DNA from: Gordoniibacillus chartarius
GTDB lineage: Bacteria; Bacillota; Bacilli; Paenibacillales; NBRC-103111
DNA: 64,000 bases
Reading direction: 5' to 3'
Assembly: GCF_042432825.1 (NCBI RefSeq)
Contig: NZ_JBHLWN010000076.1
Location: 1-64,000 of the forward strand
Shown here: positions 35,196-43,011 of the stretch, piece after piece
How the letters are laid out: every line of letters begins with the position of its first letter
Numbering within the stretch: the stretch's first letter is position 1
Position numbers and translations under genes: made by a program
Notes under the pieces: generated by a model
Told to the model about the DNA's origin: nothing
The model's input: only the letters and a program-made list of their open reading frames with translations
Databases searched by the model: none

Positions 35196-36053
35196 TTATC
35201 CTTTCACGGAGCCCATCAGGACCCCTTTGGCAAAATGCTTCTGCAGAAACGGATAGACGAGCAGAATCGGAATCGTCGACACGACGATGACCGCCATTTT
35301 CACGGATTGCCCATAGTACGCCACCGATTCCCCCGCCGAGCTGCTGTCGCCGAGACCGCCGGAGGCGAGGACGACGATTTGCCGCAGCAGCACCTGCACC
35401 GGCCATTTGTCCGGCGTATTGATATACATGATCGCGCTGAAGTATTGGTTCCATATGCCTACGGCATAGAACAGCCCGAACGCGGCCAGCGACGGCAGCG
35501 ATAGCGGCAGCACGACGCGGAGCAGCACGGTGATTTCATGAGCCCCGTCGATCTTGGCCGATTCAATCAGCTCCGTCGGCACGCTGGCGAAGAAGTCCCG
35601 CATAATGATCAGGTTGAAGGCGCTGATCAGCCCCGGAATCATGAGCGCCCACAGCGTGTCGATCATGTGCAGCTCCTTCACGACGAAATAAGTCGGGATG
35701 AGACCGCCTTGAAACAGCATCGTGAACAGGATGAGCAGCATAAACTTGCTGCGCCCCGGCAGCTGTTTGAACGACAGCGAATACGCCATCAGCGACGTCG
35801 CCGCAAGGCTCAGGAACGTGCCGAGGAGCGTAATGTAGGCGGAGATGCCCAAGCTGTTCACGAACGTTCGCGTTCCGAAAATGTATTGATACGCCCCGAG
35901 CGAATATCGCGTCGGCCACACTTGATTGTCGGCGCCGAAGGAGGCGACGACCACGTAAACGAAAGGCAGAAACGTTACGAGAGCGACCAGCGCCAGGAAG
36001 CCGTAATTGCAAGCATCGAATATTTTCTCGCCGACAGTCCGGTGAATGTTCAT
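35196..36053 (-). CDS. ABC sugar permease, YtcP type (aldouronate transporter)
   Basis: A 285-residue inner-membrane permease with about six helices. The EAA-type loop is ESAKIDGAHEITVLLRVVLPLSLPSLAAFGLF and the C-terminal HFAKGVLMGSVKG is typical of YtcP. The ATG at 36053 has AAAGGGGGA upstream. It works with the LplB-type permease just upstream and, by the shared operator, with the lipoprotein at 38934-40487. The gene order lplB-ytcP-aguA matches the aldouronate cluster known from Paenibacillus. Confidence 0.93.
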   Translation of the reverse strand: MNIHRTVGEKIFDACNYGFLALVALVTFLPFVYVVVASFGADNQVWPTRYSLGAYQYIFGTRTFVNSLGISAYITLLGTFLSLAATSLMAYSLSFKQLPGRSKFMLLILFTMLFQGGLIPTYFVVKELHMIDTLWALMIPGLISAFNLIIMRDFFASVPTELIESAKIDGAHEITVLLRVVLPLSLPSLAAFGLFYAVGIWNQYFSAIMYINTPDKWPVQVLLRQIVVLASGGLGDSSSAGESVAYYGQSVKMAVIVVSTIPILLVYPFLQKHFAKGVLMGSVKG

Positions 36054-36070
36054 CGCAAATCCCCCTTTCT

Positions 36071-36985
36071 CTAGTAGATTCCTTCTTCACCGAACCATTT
36101 GGCGATTTGGTTGGCAATGACGACCAGGATAAGCCCCACAACCGATTTGAACAACCCGACTGCCGTACTGTAGCTGAATTGTCCTTGTACCAGGCCGACC
36201 CGATACACATACGTATCGAACACTTCGCCCACTTCGCGGTTGATCGGATTCAGCATCAGGAAAATTTGCTCGAAGCCGAGGTCAAGGAAGCTGCCCAGCC
36301 GAAGAATAAACAAAATAACGATAATGCTGCGGATCGAAGGGAGCGTAATGTGCCACAGCAATTGGAACCGGTTCGCCCCGTCCATACGGGCGGCTTCGTA
36401 CAGCTGCAGGTTTACCCCGGCAAGCGCCGCCAGGAAAATGATCGTTCCCCAGCCCGCGTCCTTCCAGATCATCTGCAGCACAATGAGCGGCCGAAACCAG
36501 TCCGTGCTTGTCAAAAATTCGACCGCCTGCCCGCCGGAAGCGCTGACAATCATATGATTGACAATGCCGTCCGTCGTGGAAAGCAGCACATACGAAATGC
36601 CAACGATCACGACCCACGATAAAAAATGGGGGACGTATACAAGCGTCTGCACGAACCGCTTAAACACTTCCTTACGGGCTTCATTCAGCAGCAGCGCCAA
36701 AACAATCGTAATCGGGAAAAAAATGACGATATTGTACAAGCCGAGAATGAGCGTGTTCTTGAACAGCATCCAGAAATCCGGCATCGTGAAGAAGCGGGTA
36801 AAATGATCGAAGCCGACCCAGTCGCTCTCCATCAGCCCGATGTAAGGCTGGTAATTTTTAAACGCCATCAGAAGTCCCCACAAGGGAACGTACTTGAACA
36901 CAAGGAAATAGATGAGGCCGGGAAGCATGAACAGATACAGCCATCGGTACGTGACAATCTCTTTCCACCGCTGACGTAACGGCAT
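36071..36985 (-). CDS. ABC sugar permease, LplB type (aldouronate transporter)
   Basis: A 304-residue inner-membrane permease and first gene of the permease-aguA-GH2 operon. First helix WLYLFMLPGLIYFLVFKYVPLWGLLMAFKNYQ carries the YVPxxG motif of LplB. The EAA-type loop is YEAARMDGANRFQLLWHITLPSIRSIIVIL. AAGGAG lies before the ATG. Unlike the other two transporters in this window, its binding lipoprotein is not adjacent; it is encoded 1.9 kb away beyond an opposing AraC gene. Confidence 0.93.
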   Translation of the reverse strand: MPLRQRWKEIVTYRWLYLFMLPGLIYFLVFKYVPLWGLLMAFKNYQPYIGLMESDWVGFDHFTRFFTMPDFWMLFKNTLILGLYNIVIFFPITIVLALLLNEARKEVFKRFVQTLVYVPHFLSWVVIVGISYVLLSTTDGIVNHMIVSASGGQAVEFLTSTDWFRPLIVLQMIWKDAGWGTIIFLAALAGVNLQLYEAARMDGANRFQLLWHITLPSIRSIIVILFILRLGSFLDLGFEQIFLMLNPINREVGEVFDTYVYRVGLVQGQFSYSTAVGLFKSVVGLILVVIANQIAKWFGEEGIY

Positions 36986-37114
36986 GTCGGTCGACTCCTT
37001 TTTGTTAGGAATGAGAGGGTGTTACACTTGTAATTAATCAACCCTTTTAGGACTGCCTGGATCCGAAAACAACGTTGATCTTTATTATTTTTTTGGCTGT
37101 AGTACTATATTAAA

Positions 37115-37176
37115 ATTATAATGAATGCGCTTTTACATCTCCATAGAGGAACCCAATATTATTTGTAATTATTCAA
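37115..37176 (-). promoter_or_regulatory. AraC-type promoter/operator of the permease-aguA operon
   Basis: Read leftward: TTACAAATAATATTGGGTT, then CTATGG, GTAAAAGCGCATTC and a perfect TATAAT (37120-37115). This 62-bp block aligns without gaps to 40720-40659 upstream of the lipoprotein gene. The -35 position (TGGAGA) is poor, as expected when an activator is needed. The TSS would be about 120 bases before the first gene. Confidence 0.7.
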
Positions 37177-37205
37177 TATACATTCGGCTTGACTTGTCCT
37201 ATAAT
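37177..37205 (+). promoter_or_regulatory. Promoter of the AraC gene
   Basis: TATACA (37177-37182) and a perfect TATAAT (37200-37205) with 17 bp between, about 47 bases upstream of the AraC start. It abuts the operator of the divergent permease operon, so one bound protein could affect both directions. Confidence 0.6.
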
Positions 37206-37251
37206 GAGGACAATGCCGCCCAACACCGGCAAGTCAAGGAGCTGATCTTGT

Positions 37252-38037
37252 ATGGATATTTCCGCTTATGCGGACATCGTTCCGGACATCTTCCTGTTTG
37301 TGGACCGGAGAAGCTTTCCCGATTGGGAAATTATTCGCCAGGAAATCAACTTTCACGATCTGACGTTCATTGTCGGCGGCAAAGCCGATTATTACGTCAA
37401 CGGCAAGAAGTACACCGCTGAGAAGGGCGATTTGATTTACGTTCCTCCGGGCAGCATCCGGGAAGCGAATACGTACAAAGAAAATCCGATGCATTCGTAT
37501 GCGTTTAACTTTTGGCTGTCTCCTTCCAACGATCTTCACCTGCCGTTTCAGACTGTAACGAGAAGCTTCGTTCCCGTTGAAGTGATCGGCTACGTCAAAG
37601 AGTTTGCTCAAGTATGGATGACCAAGCAGCGCGGATACGAGATTCAAGCGCGCGGGCTGTTTCTGCTCATCCTGCACCGCCTCCTGTCCGTAGCTCTGCT
37701 GCGAGGCGGCTCCGTGCAGACCGACGACCGGATCGCCAAAGTTCGGGCGTATATTGCCGAGCATTACATGGACAATTTGAATCTGGATACGGTCGCCTCC
37801 CTAGTGGGACTGCATCCGGTCTATATCAGCAAATTGTTCAAGCAGGATACGAACTACAGCTTCAAGCAGTTCCTGAATTTGATTCGGGTTAACAATGCGG
37901 AGATGATGCTCAAGGCCGGCGGCTTCACCGTCTCGGAAGTAGCGGAGCGGTGCGGCTACGACGACATCAGCTATTTCAGCAACGTGTTCAAATCGGTTAA
38001 GGGGTATTCGCCGTCTACGGTGTTGAAGAAGGTGTAA
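37252..38037 (+). CDS. AraC-family transcriptional activator
   Basis: A 261-residue regulator. The N-terminal cupin-type ligand domain includes HDLTFIVGGKADYYVNGKKY and GDLIYVPPGSIREAN. The C-terminal AraC domain, from about residue 160, has LNLDTVASLVGLHPVYISKLFKQDTNYSFKQFL and VSEVAERCGYDDISYFSNVFKSVKGYSP. AAGGAG lies ten bases before the ATG. It is divergent from the aldouronate permease operon and the prime candidate to activate it through the operator in between. The effector is likely an aldouronate or xylo-oligosaccharide (inference). It is a distant paralogue of the AraC protein at 40738-41505. Confidence 0.92.
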   Translation: MDISAYADIVPDIFLFVDRRSFPDWEIIRQEINFHDLTFIVGGKADYYVNGKKYTAEKGDLIYVPPGSIREANTYKENPMHSYAFNFWLSPSNDLHLPFQTVTRSFVPVEVIGYVKEFAQVWMTKQRGYEIQARGLFLLILHRLLSVALLRGGSVQTDDRIAKVRAYIAEHYMDNLNLDTVASLVGLHPVYISKLFKQDTNYSFKQFLNLIRVNNAEMMLKAGGFTVSEVAERCGYDDISYFSNVFKSVKGYSPSTVLKKV

Positions 38038-38043
38038 GAAGCA

Positions 38044-38074
38044 AAGAAGCCGCTCGTCGGGGAGCCGGCTTCTT
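38044..38074. terminator. Bidirectional terminator hairpin
   Basis: AAGAAGCCG and CGGCTTCTT pair around a 13-base loop, between the convergent AraC and NIF3-like genes. T-rich DNA follows on either side (TTTGCTTC leftward), giving a moderate terminator both ways. Confidence 0.6.
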
Positions 38075-38093
38075 CAATCGTTATGGAAGGTGC

Positions 38094-38900
38094 CTACAGC
38101 AATTCAAATAACGGCTTGGCGGGTATGAACCGGACCGGCACACCGGGGAACCGCTCCCCGAGAAGCCCGGCAACGTACCGCATGCCCGGCTCTTCGCTGG
38201 CGGCGTGGCCGATCAGCAGCAGCGACTTGCGTCTGCCCTGATGCACGGCGTCGCGCACATATTCCGGCGTCTCCCATTCGGGCCCTTCGCCCGCGATGAT
38301 GAGATCAAGCTTCCGGCTTTCGAACAGCGGGATGGCTGTCGATCCCCCACCCCGATAACCGGCCAGAAGGCCGATCCGGGAGCAGGAAGCCGCCGTGTCT
38401 CCGACTGCCCGAACGTAAGGTATCCCCAGCTTGGTTTTGACAGCTTCGGCAATGCTGGTCACGCTCGTATCAGGGATACGGACGATCGTCGCCGCCGGCA
38501 GCCGCTCATCTACATATGGCGCCCAGCCCAAATCCCGGACCAAGCCCTCCGTGATCGCGTCCGGCTCATAGCGGTGCACGTGATCATGGAACCGGTACAC
38601 GGCAATGCCCGACTGCACGAGCCACTCCCGTTTGGTCCGGTACACCGGATCATCCTGCAGCGTGTCCTGCCGTTCGTGATGCGAGTAGAATATTCCCTCA
38701 TGGGAAATGACGAGGTTCGCCCCGAGTCCGGCTGCCTGCTCCAGAACGTGCTGCGCAGCGACGAAGGTCGTTACGATGCCCGTAACCTCGGTCTCCTCCG
38801 ACCCGAACATCAACTCATCAACGGTTGGTTCCGGCCGGCTTCCCCGCTCCGTCAACCACTGCAGCACGTCGCCAATCGTAACCGGGCGTGTCACCCCCAT
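38094..38900 (-). CDS. NIF3/DUF34-like dinuclear metal protein
   Basis: A 268-residue cytoplasmic protein of the NIF3 (DUF34) family, whose members form rings with two bound metals. Likely metal ligands are in NLVISHEGIFYSHHE (residues about 80-94), YRFHDHVHRYEPD and LLIGHAASEEPG. It is shorter than bacterial YqfO-type proteins (about 370 residues), which carry an inserted domain; this one has the minimal core. The start ATG has GAGGAGG upstream, and it lies 33 bases after the lipoprotein gene in the same operon. The function of the family is unsettled; linkage to a sugar transporter suggests a role in sugar use, but this is inference. Confidence 0.85.
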   Translation of the reverse strand: MGVTRPVTIGDVLQWLTERGSRPEPTVDELMFGSEETEVTGIVTTFVAAQHVLEQAAGLGANLVISHEGIFYSHHERQDTLQDDPVYRTKREWLVQSGIAVYRFHDHVHRYEPDAITEGLVRDLGWAPYVDERLPAATIVRIPDTSVTSIAEAVKTKLGIPYVRAVGDTAASCSRIGLLAGYRGGGSTAIPLFESRKLDLIIAGEGPEWETPEYVRDAVHQGRRKSLLLIGHAASEEPGMRYVAGLLGERFPGVPVRFIPAKPLFELL

Positions 38901-38933
38901 GACGTTCTCCTCCTCTCGCTTCCGAACAGCTTC

Positions 38934-40487
38934 TTATTTCGCGGGCAGCTTCGCGTATTCGGCTGCAAGCTCTTGAGCGGCTTTGTCGCCTCCGGCCTTC
39001 TTGTACTGCGCAACCGCTTGATTCCAGCCGTTCTCGTCGATTTTGCCCATAACAAACTTGACCTTGGCGTCGTTCAAAATTTGCAGCAGCTCCTGGCCTT
39101 GCTTGTTCCACGTATCCGAAATCAGCACCATAGCCGGATCGATTACTGCGTATTTGGCGTTATCGGCTTCGATGTTCAGTGAACGCTGAGTCGTCGGATC
39201 GACGGTCCCCGGCGTCTTAATATCCGCAACCGGCACGGTTTGCAGCAGCAGGCTGTAAGGGAATCTCACTTCGTTATCATACGCCTGCTGATTCGTCCGA
39301 ATCGCCTTGCCGTCCTTCACTTCATAGTGCGTGCCTGGAATGCCCCACTCGAACAGATCGGCCATCGGCTTGTCGGACAGCTTGTCGAAGAAGCCGAGCA
39401 GCTGCTTGAGCTGCGCTTCCGACTTGACTTTCGCCTTCGGGAACATCAGGATGCCGTTGGAGCCGCGATCGGCTTGTGTTCGCTTGCCCTTAGGTCCCTC
39501 GAGCGCGCTGACCCCATCGATTTTGGCGTCTTTGTTGTGCGCTTGCACGCGGGCTTCGAAGGCCAGCATGTTATTCGTCGTCGCATTGATGACTCCGGCT
39601 TTGCCGTTCTCAAACTCCCCTTCGTATTTCGGACGGTCCACCGTCGCGAAATCTTGATTGAGAAGCTTCTCGTCGTACAGCTTCTTCGCGAACTTCAAGC
39701 CGTCGAGATATTCCGGCGTTTCCTCTGCCTTAATGAACTTGCCGTCCTTGACCGCCCAGTTGTTCGGAGCTCCGAACATCAAGCCGAAATCCGGGCTGAA
39801 CGACGTGTTGGAGATCATGGATGAAACGCCGTATGTGTCGTTCTTGCCGTTCTTGTCGGGGTCGCCCGTCGTGAACGCCTTCAGCATATTGTAAAACTCA
39901 TCGACGGTCGTCGGCGGCTTCATGCCCAAATTGTTCAGCCAATCCTGGCGGTAGGTGAACACGTAACGCGAGATCGGGCGGTACCGCGGAATCCCGTAAA
40001 TTTTCCCGCCGATCTTGATGTTATCGTACGACACCTGCGGCATCTTGGACAAATTCGGATAGTCTTTCAAGTACGGCGTAATGTCCCAGAACGCGCCGCC
40101 TTGTACGGCGTTGATCAGATAAGGCTGATTCGGCGTGCCGCAGCTGGCGACGACTTCGGGCATGTCCCCGGAAGCGATCACGACAGGCAGCTTGGCGCAA
40201 TAATCGTTGCTCGGAATTTGCGTAATATTCAGCTTCGTATTCGTATATTTCTCTATTTCCTTCAGCACGGGATTGTCCGGCTTCGGTTGTTCTTTACCGC
40301 TGAAATCGAGCATCATCGCAATCTGCAGCGGACCGGAGGAGCTTGCCGCCTTCCCGCCATCAGCCGCCGGTGCCGGCGTCGTGCCGCCGCTCTCGTTCGT
40401 ACCGCCGCCGCATGCAGCGAGCAATGATGCGGTCATCACGAGCGTTAAGGAAGTGCTTGCAAGCATGTTGAACGAAGATTTACGCAT
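38934..40487 (-). CDS. lplA: ABC sugar-binding lipoprotein, LplA type (aldouronate)
   Basis: A 517-residue extracellular lipoprotein. Signal peptide with lipobox LLAAC (Cys near residue 26), then a Gly/Ala/Pro linker and a family 1 substrate-binding fold (IPSNDYCAKLPVVIASGDMPEV; WNNLG-type loops). ATG at 40487 has GGGAGGTCACC upstream; longer in-frame starts lack one. It likely delivers aldouronates to the permeases at 35196-36985, because its promoter copies theirs, although the genes are separated by an opposing AraC gene. A cre site lies between promoter and start. First gene of an operon with the NIF3-like gene. Confidence 0.9.
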   Translation of the reverse strand: MRKSSFNMLASTSLTLVMTASLLAACGGGTNESGGTTPAPAADGGKAASSSGPLQIAMMLDFSGKEQPKPDNPVLKEIEKYTNTKLNITQIPSNDYCAKLPVVIASGDMPEVVASCGTPNQPYLINAVQGGAFWDITPYLKDYPNLSKMPQVSYDNIKIGGKIYGIPRYRPISRYVFTYRQDWLNNLGMKPPTTVDEFYNMLKAFTTGDPDKNGKNDTYGVSSMISNTSFSPDFGLMFGAPNNWAVKDGKFIKAEETPEYLDGLKFAKKLYDEKLLNQDFATVDRPKYEGEFENGKAGVINATTNNMLAFEARVQAHNKDAKIDGVSALEGPKGKRTQADRGSNGILMFPKAKVKSEAQLKQLLGFFDKLSDKPMADLFEWGIPGTHYEVKDGKAIRTNQQAYDNEVRFPYSLLLQTVPVADIKTPGTVDPTTQRSLNIEADNAKYAVIDPAMVLISDTWNKQGQELLQILNDAKVKFVMGKIDENGWNQAVAQYKKAGGDKAAQELAAEYAKLPAK

Positions 40488-40514
40488 GAAGGTGACCTCC
40501 CGTTTGTTTCGTTT

Positions 40515-40529
40515 AGAAATCGCTTTCAT
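40515..40529 (-). promoter_or_regulatory. CcpA cre site before lplA
   Basis: ATGAAAGCGATTTCT on the minus strand fits the cre consensus WTGNAANCGNWNNCW at every position. It lies 28 bases upstream of the start codon and downstream of the promoter, a roadblock position for carbon catabolite repression. Confidence 0.75.
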
Positions 40530-40658
40530 AAACATGGAGTTTTGTACATATTTCGATTATTTTTACAGTAAAGCGCATACATAATCAGTTGAGCGCTTCC
40601 GGACCGCGACCCTGGCCAGCGTGTGCGATTGGAAATACTAAACATGATTTATGACCAA

Positions 40659-40720
40659 ATTATAAAGAATGCATTTGTAAATAGCCATAGATAAACACAA
40701 CATCATTTGTAAAAATTAAA
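40659..40720 (-). promoter_or_regulatory. AraC-type promoter/operator of the lplA operon
   Basis: Read leftward: TTACAAATGATGTTGTG, then CTATGG, TTTACAAATGCATTC and TATAAT (40664-40659). TTACAAATG occurs twice about 32 bp apart, three helical turns, the second copy at the -35 position. This arrangement is typical of AraC-family activation. It aligns without gaps to the block at 37115-37176. The leader to the start codon is about 165 bases. Confidence 0.75.
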
Positions 40721-40737
40721 CGTGAGTGGAGGGAAAT

Positions 40738-41505
40738 TCACAGCAGTCTGCGTCCCGTTACCGCGCCGGTTTGATACGATTTGGGCGTGACTCCCAGCAA
40801 TCGTTTAAACGTAGCGCTGAAATGATAAATATCGCTGAACCCGGTTTTCTCCCCGACCTCCCCCACGTTGTACTCCCCCGTTTCCAGTAAAGACGCCGCC
40901 TTGTTAATCCGCACACGGTTTATAAAGTCGGAGATCGAGCGCCCTTCCATCTTCTTAAACAGAGCGCCGCAGTAGACAGGATTGATATTGGCTATCTTCG
41001 CCAGCGACGCTACCGTCAGCTTCTCGTCATAATGCTCGACGATATACCTTTTGACCGTTTCGATATGCTTGTTGGCCGCATGGCCCGTCTCCTCGAATAA
41101 CAGCTTATGAAGAATCAGCGAACAAAGCGCTTCGCATTTCATCAGGCAGCCTTCTTTACGCTGCAGCCATTCGAAGTTCAGCTCCTTGAACAGCCATACG
41201 AAATCGTCCATATCCGCACGGTATGAGACGGTCGGCAATGCCAGCGTTTCCCCCTCGTGTAAGCAAAAATCGATCGCGGTACACAGCATGCCGGCGGTAG
41301 CGGCGCTGCGGGTACTGTTTGGCTTGATAAAGATGACGCTGCCTTTTTCCACGTGATAAGGAACCTCGTCGATTACATAATCCGCGCTTCCGTCGAGTAC
41401 AAACACCATATCGTAAAAATGAATGCGATTCGTATCCAGCCTCCAGTTGGAGGTGCACTTCTTCGTCACAAAATAGGTCAATCGGGGATGGACTGCCGTC
41501 CTCAT
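40738..41505 (-). CDS. AraC-family transcriptional regulator
   Basis: A 255-residue regulator. The N-terminal cupin-type domain has FYDMVFVLDGSADYVIDEVPY and GSVIFIKPNSTR. The C-terminal AraC domain has LTVASLAKIANINPVYCGALFKKMEGRSISDFI and VGEVGEKTGFSDIYHFSATFKRLLGVTPKSYQ. ATG at 41505 has AAGGAG ten bases upstream; a GTG one codon earlier is also possible. It is divergent from the Gfo/Idh gene (126 bases between) and ends 18 bases before the lplA operator, on the same strand. It could control either neighbour. Distant paralogue of the AraC protein at 37252-38037. Confidence 0.9.
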   Translation of the reverse strand: MRTAVHPRLTYFVTKKCTSNWRLDTNRIHFYDMVFVLDGSADYVIDEVPYHVEKGSVIFIKPNSTRSAATAGMLCTAIDFCLHEGETLALPTVSYRADMDDFVWLFKELNFEWLQRKEGCLMKCEALCSLILHKLLFEETGHAANKHIETVKRYIVEHYDEKLTVASLAKIANINPVYCGALFKKMEGRSISDFINRVRINKAASLLETGEYNVGEVGEKTGFSDIYHFSATFKRLLGVTPKSYQTGAVTGRRLL

Positions 41506-41630
41506 CACGGTCTCGCTCCTTCGCCGCAATCTTTAATTCACACAAATAAACTATACTTGACACATTTTATCTTACAGCCTCCCTGGCTATAATGAAAGGC
41601 AAATTAACAAAGACTTAGGAGGTTGCGGCG

Positions 41631-42803
41631 ATGCTTCGAGTAGCGGTCGTAGGTACAGGAAATATTAGCGCTGCACATGTGAACGCCTATTTGGCTTTTC
41701 CCGAACGGTGCCGGATCACGGCTGTCGTAGACATGTACCCGGAGAAGGCAAAGGCCAAAGCCAAGCAATTCGGTTTGGACGTCGAGGTGCTCGATTCGCA
41801 TAAGCTTCTGCTCGGCCGCAGCGACATCGACCTTGTCAGCGTATGCACACCGCCGTTCACGCATGCCTGCATCTGCGTCGACCTGTTGAACGATCGCAAG
41901 CATGTCCTTGTGGAGAAGCCAATGGCGGCTTCTTTGGAAGAATGCGACCGCATGAACGAAGCCGCAGCGCGCAGCGGTACTGTCTTCTCGGTGGTGGCCC
42001 AGAACCGTTTCCGCGAGCCGATCATGAACCTCAAGCATGTCCTCGATAGCGGCCTGATCGGCAGGGTTCTTCACGCTCAAATCGATTCTTACTGGTGGCG
42101 GGGGCATTGCTACTACGACCTGTGGTGGCGCGGGCTGTGGTCGAAGGAGGTCGGCGGCTGCACGCTGAATCACGCGGTTCATCATATCGATATGCTGGGC
42201 TGGATGATGGGACTGCCGAGGAGGGCCGTCGCCTTGTTGAGCAATGCGGCGCATGACAATGCGGAGGTTGAAGATATCTCGGTCGCTGCCCTGCAGTATG
42301 ATCGAGGCTCCGTTGCGCAGGTAACCAGCTCGGTTATACACCACGGCGAAGAGCAGCAGCTCATTTTCCAGGGGGAACGAGCCCGGATATCCGCGCCGTG
42401 GAACGTATATGCCTCTACGTCGAAGGACAACGGCTTTCCGCAGCGCAACCCTGCTTTGGAAGAGGAATTGCACGCGTTCTACGAGCGGCTGCCCCGGCTT
42501 AAGCACACCGGCCACGAAGGTCAAATCGACAACGTCCTGACCGCGATCGAGACGGGAACCGCCCCTTTGATAACCGGCGTAGACGGGCGCATGACGATTG
42601 AGCTAATCACCGCCATTTACCAAGCTGGCTTCCAGCAGAAGGCCGTCGAGCTCCCGATCGCCAAGGACGATCCGATGTATACGGCCGAGGGGATTTTGGC
42701 CAGCGCGCCCCGGTTTTATGAGAAAACGAATGCCGTCGTCCAGCTCGGGTCCGGTCAGGACATCTCGGTCGGCAGCGACTACGGTCAGAAGAACAAACCA
42801 TAA
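41631..42803 (+). CDS. Gfo/Idh/MocA-family oxidoreductase
   Basis: A 390-residue cytoplasmic dehydrogenase. The Rossmann fold starts LRVAVVGTGNISAAHVNAY (residues 2-20). The family signature KHVLVEKPMAASLEEC is near residue 90-105, with the catalytic Lys in EKP. The C-terminal alpha/beta substrate domain includes NHAVHHIDMLGWMMG with the conserved His pair. These enzymes oxidise or reduce sugars, inositols or sugar acids with NAD(P); the substrate here is unknown but the xylan/aldouronate context suggests a glucuronate- or xylose-type compound. GGAGG lies eight bases before the ATG. Transcribed alone, with a terminator at 42881. Confidence 0.92.
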   Translation: MLRVAVVGTGNISAAHVNAYLAFPERCRITAVVDMYPEKAKAKAKQFGLDVEVLDSHKLLLGRSDIDLVSVCTPPFTHACICVDLLNDRKHVLVEKPMAASLEECDRMNEAAARSGTVFSVVAQNRFREPIMNLKHVLDSGLIGRVLHAQIDSYWWRGHCYYDLWWRGLWSKEVGGCTLNHAVHHIDMLGWMMGLPRRAVALLSNAAHDNAEVEDISVAALQYDRGSVAQVTSSVIHHGEEQQLIFQGERARISAPWNVYASTSKDNGFPQRNPALEEELHAFYERLPRLKHTGHEGQIDNVLTAIETGTAPLITGVDGRMTIELITAIYQAGFQQKAVELPIAKDDPMYTAEGILASAPRFYEKTNAVVQLGSGQDISVGSDYGQKNKP

Positions 42804-42880
42804 CGCCGAAGCCGAACCTGGAGCTTGCAACGTTTCTATACTCGCTACAAATTCGGCGGATGGAAGTATACAGCATCAAA

Positions 42881-42917
42881 ACCACCATATCCACATCGAT
42901 CGTGGATACGGTGGTTT
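42881..42917. terminator. Terminator after the oxidoreductase gene
   Basis: ACCACCATATCCAC and GTGGATACGGTGGT form a 14-bp stem (one mismatch) around ATCGATC, followed by TTTT on the plus strand. An A-run before it gives TTTT on the minus strand too, so it can stop transcription from both sides. Confidence 0.88.
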
Positions 42918-43011
42918 TGCATACTAGTTTTGAGGATCGGACACTCCAACTATTGATGTTAACACTTCGGACACCTGCAGCTCCGCTAGCAGCCTTTCCC
43001 GTTCGCTCCGC

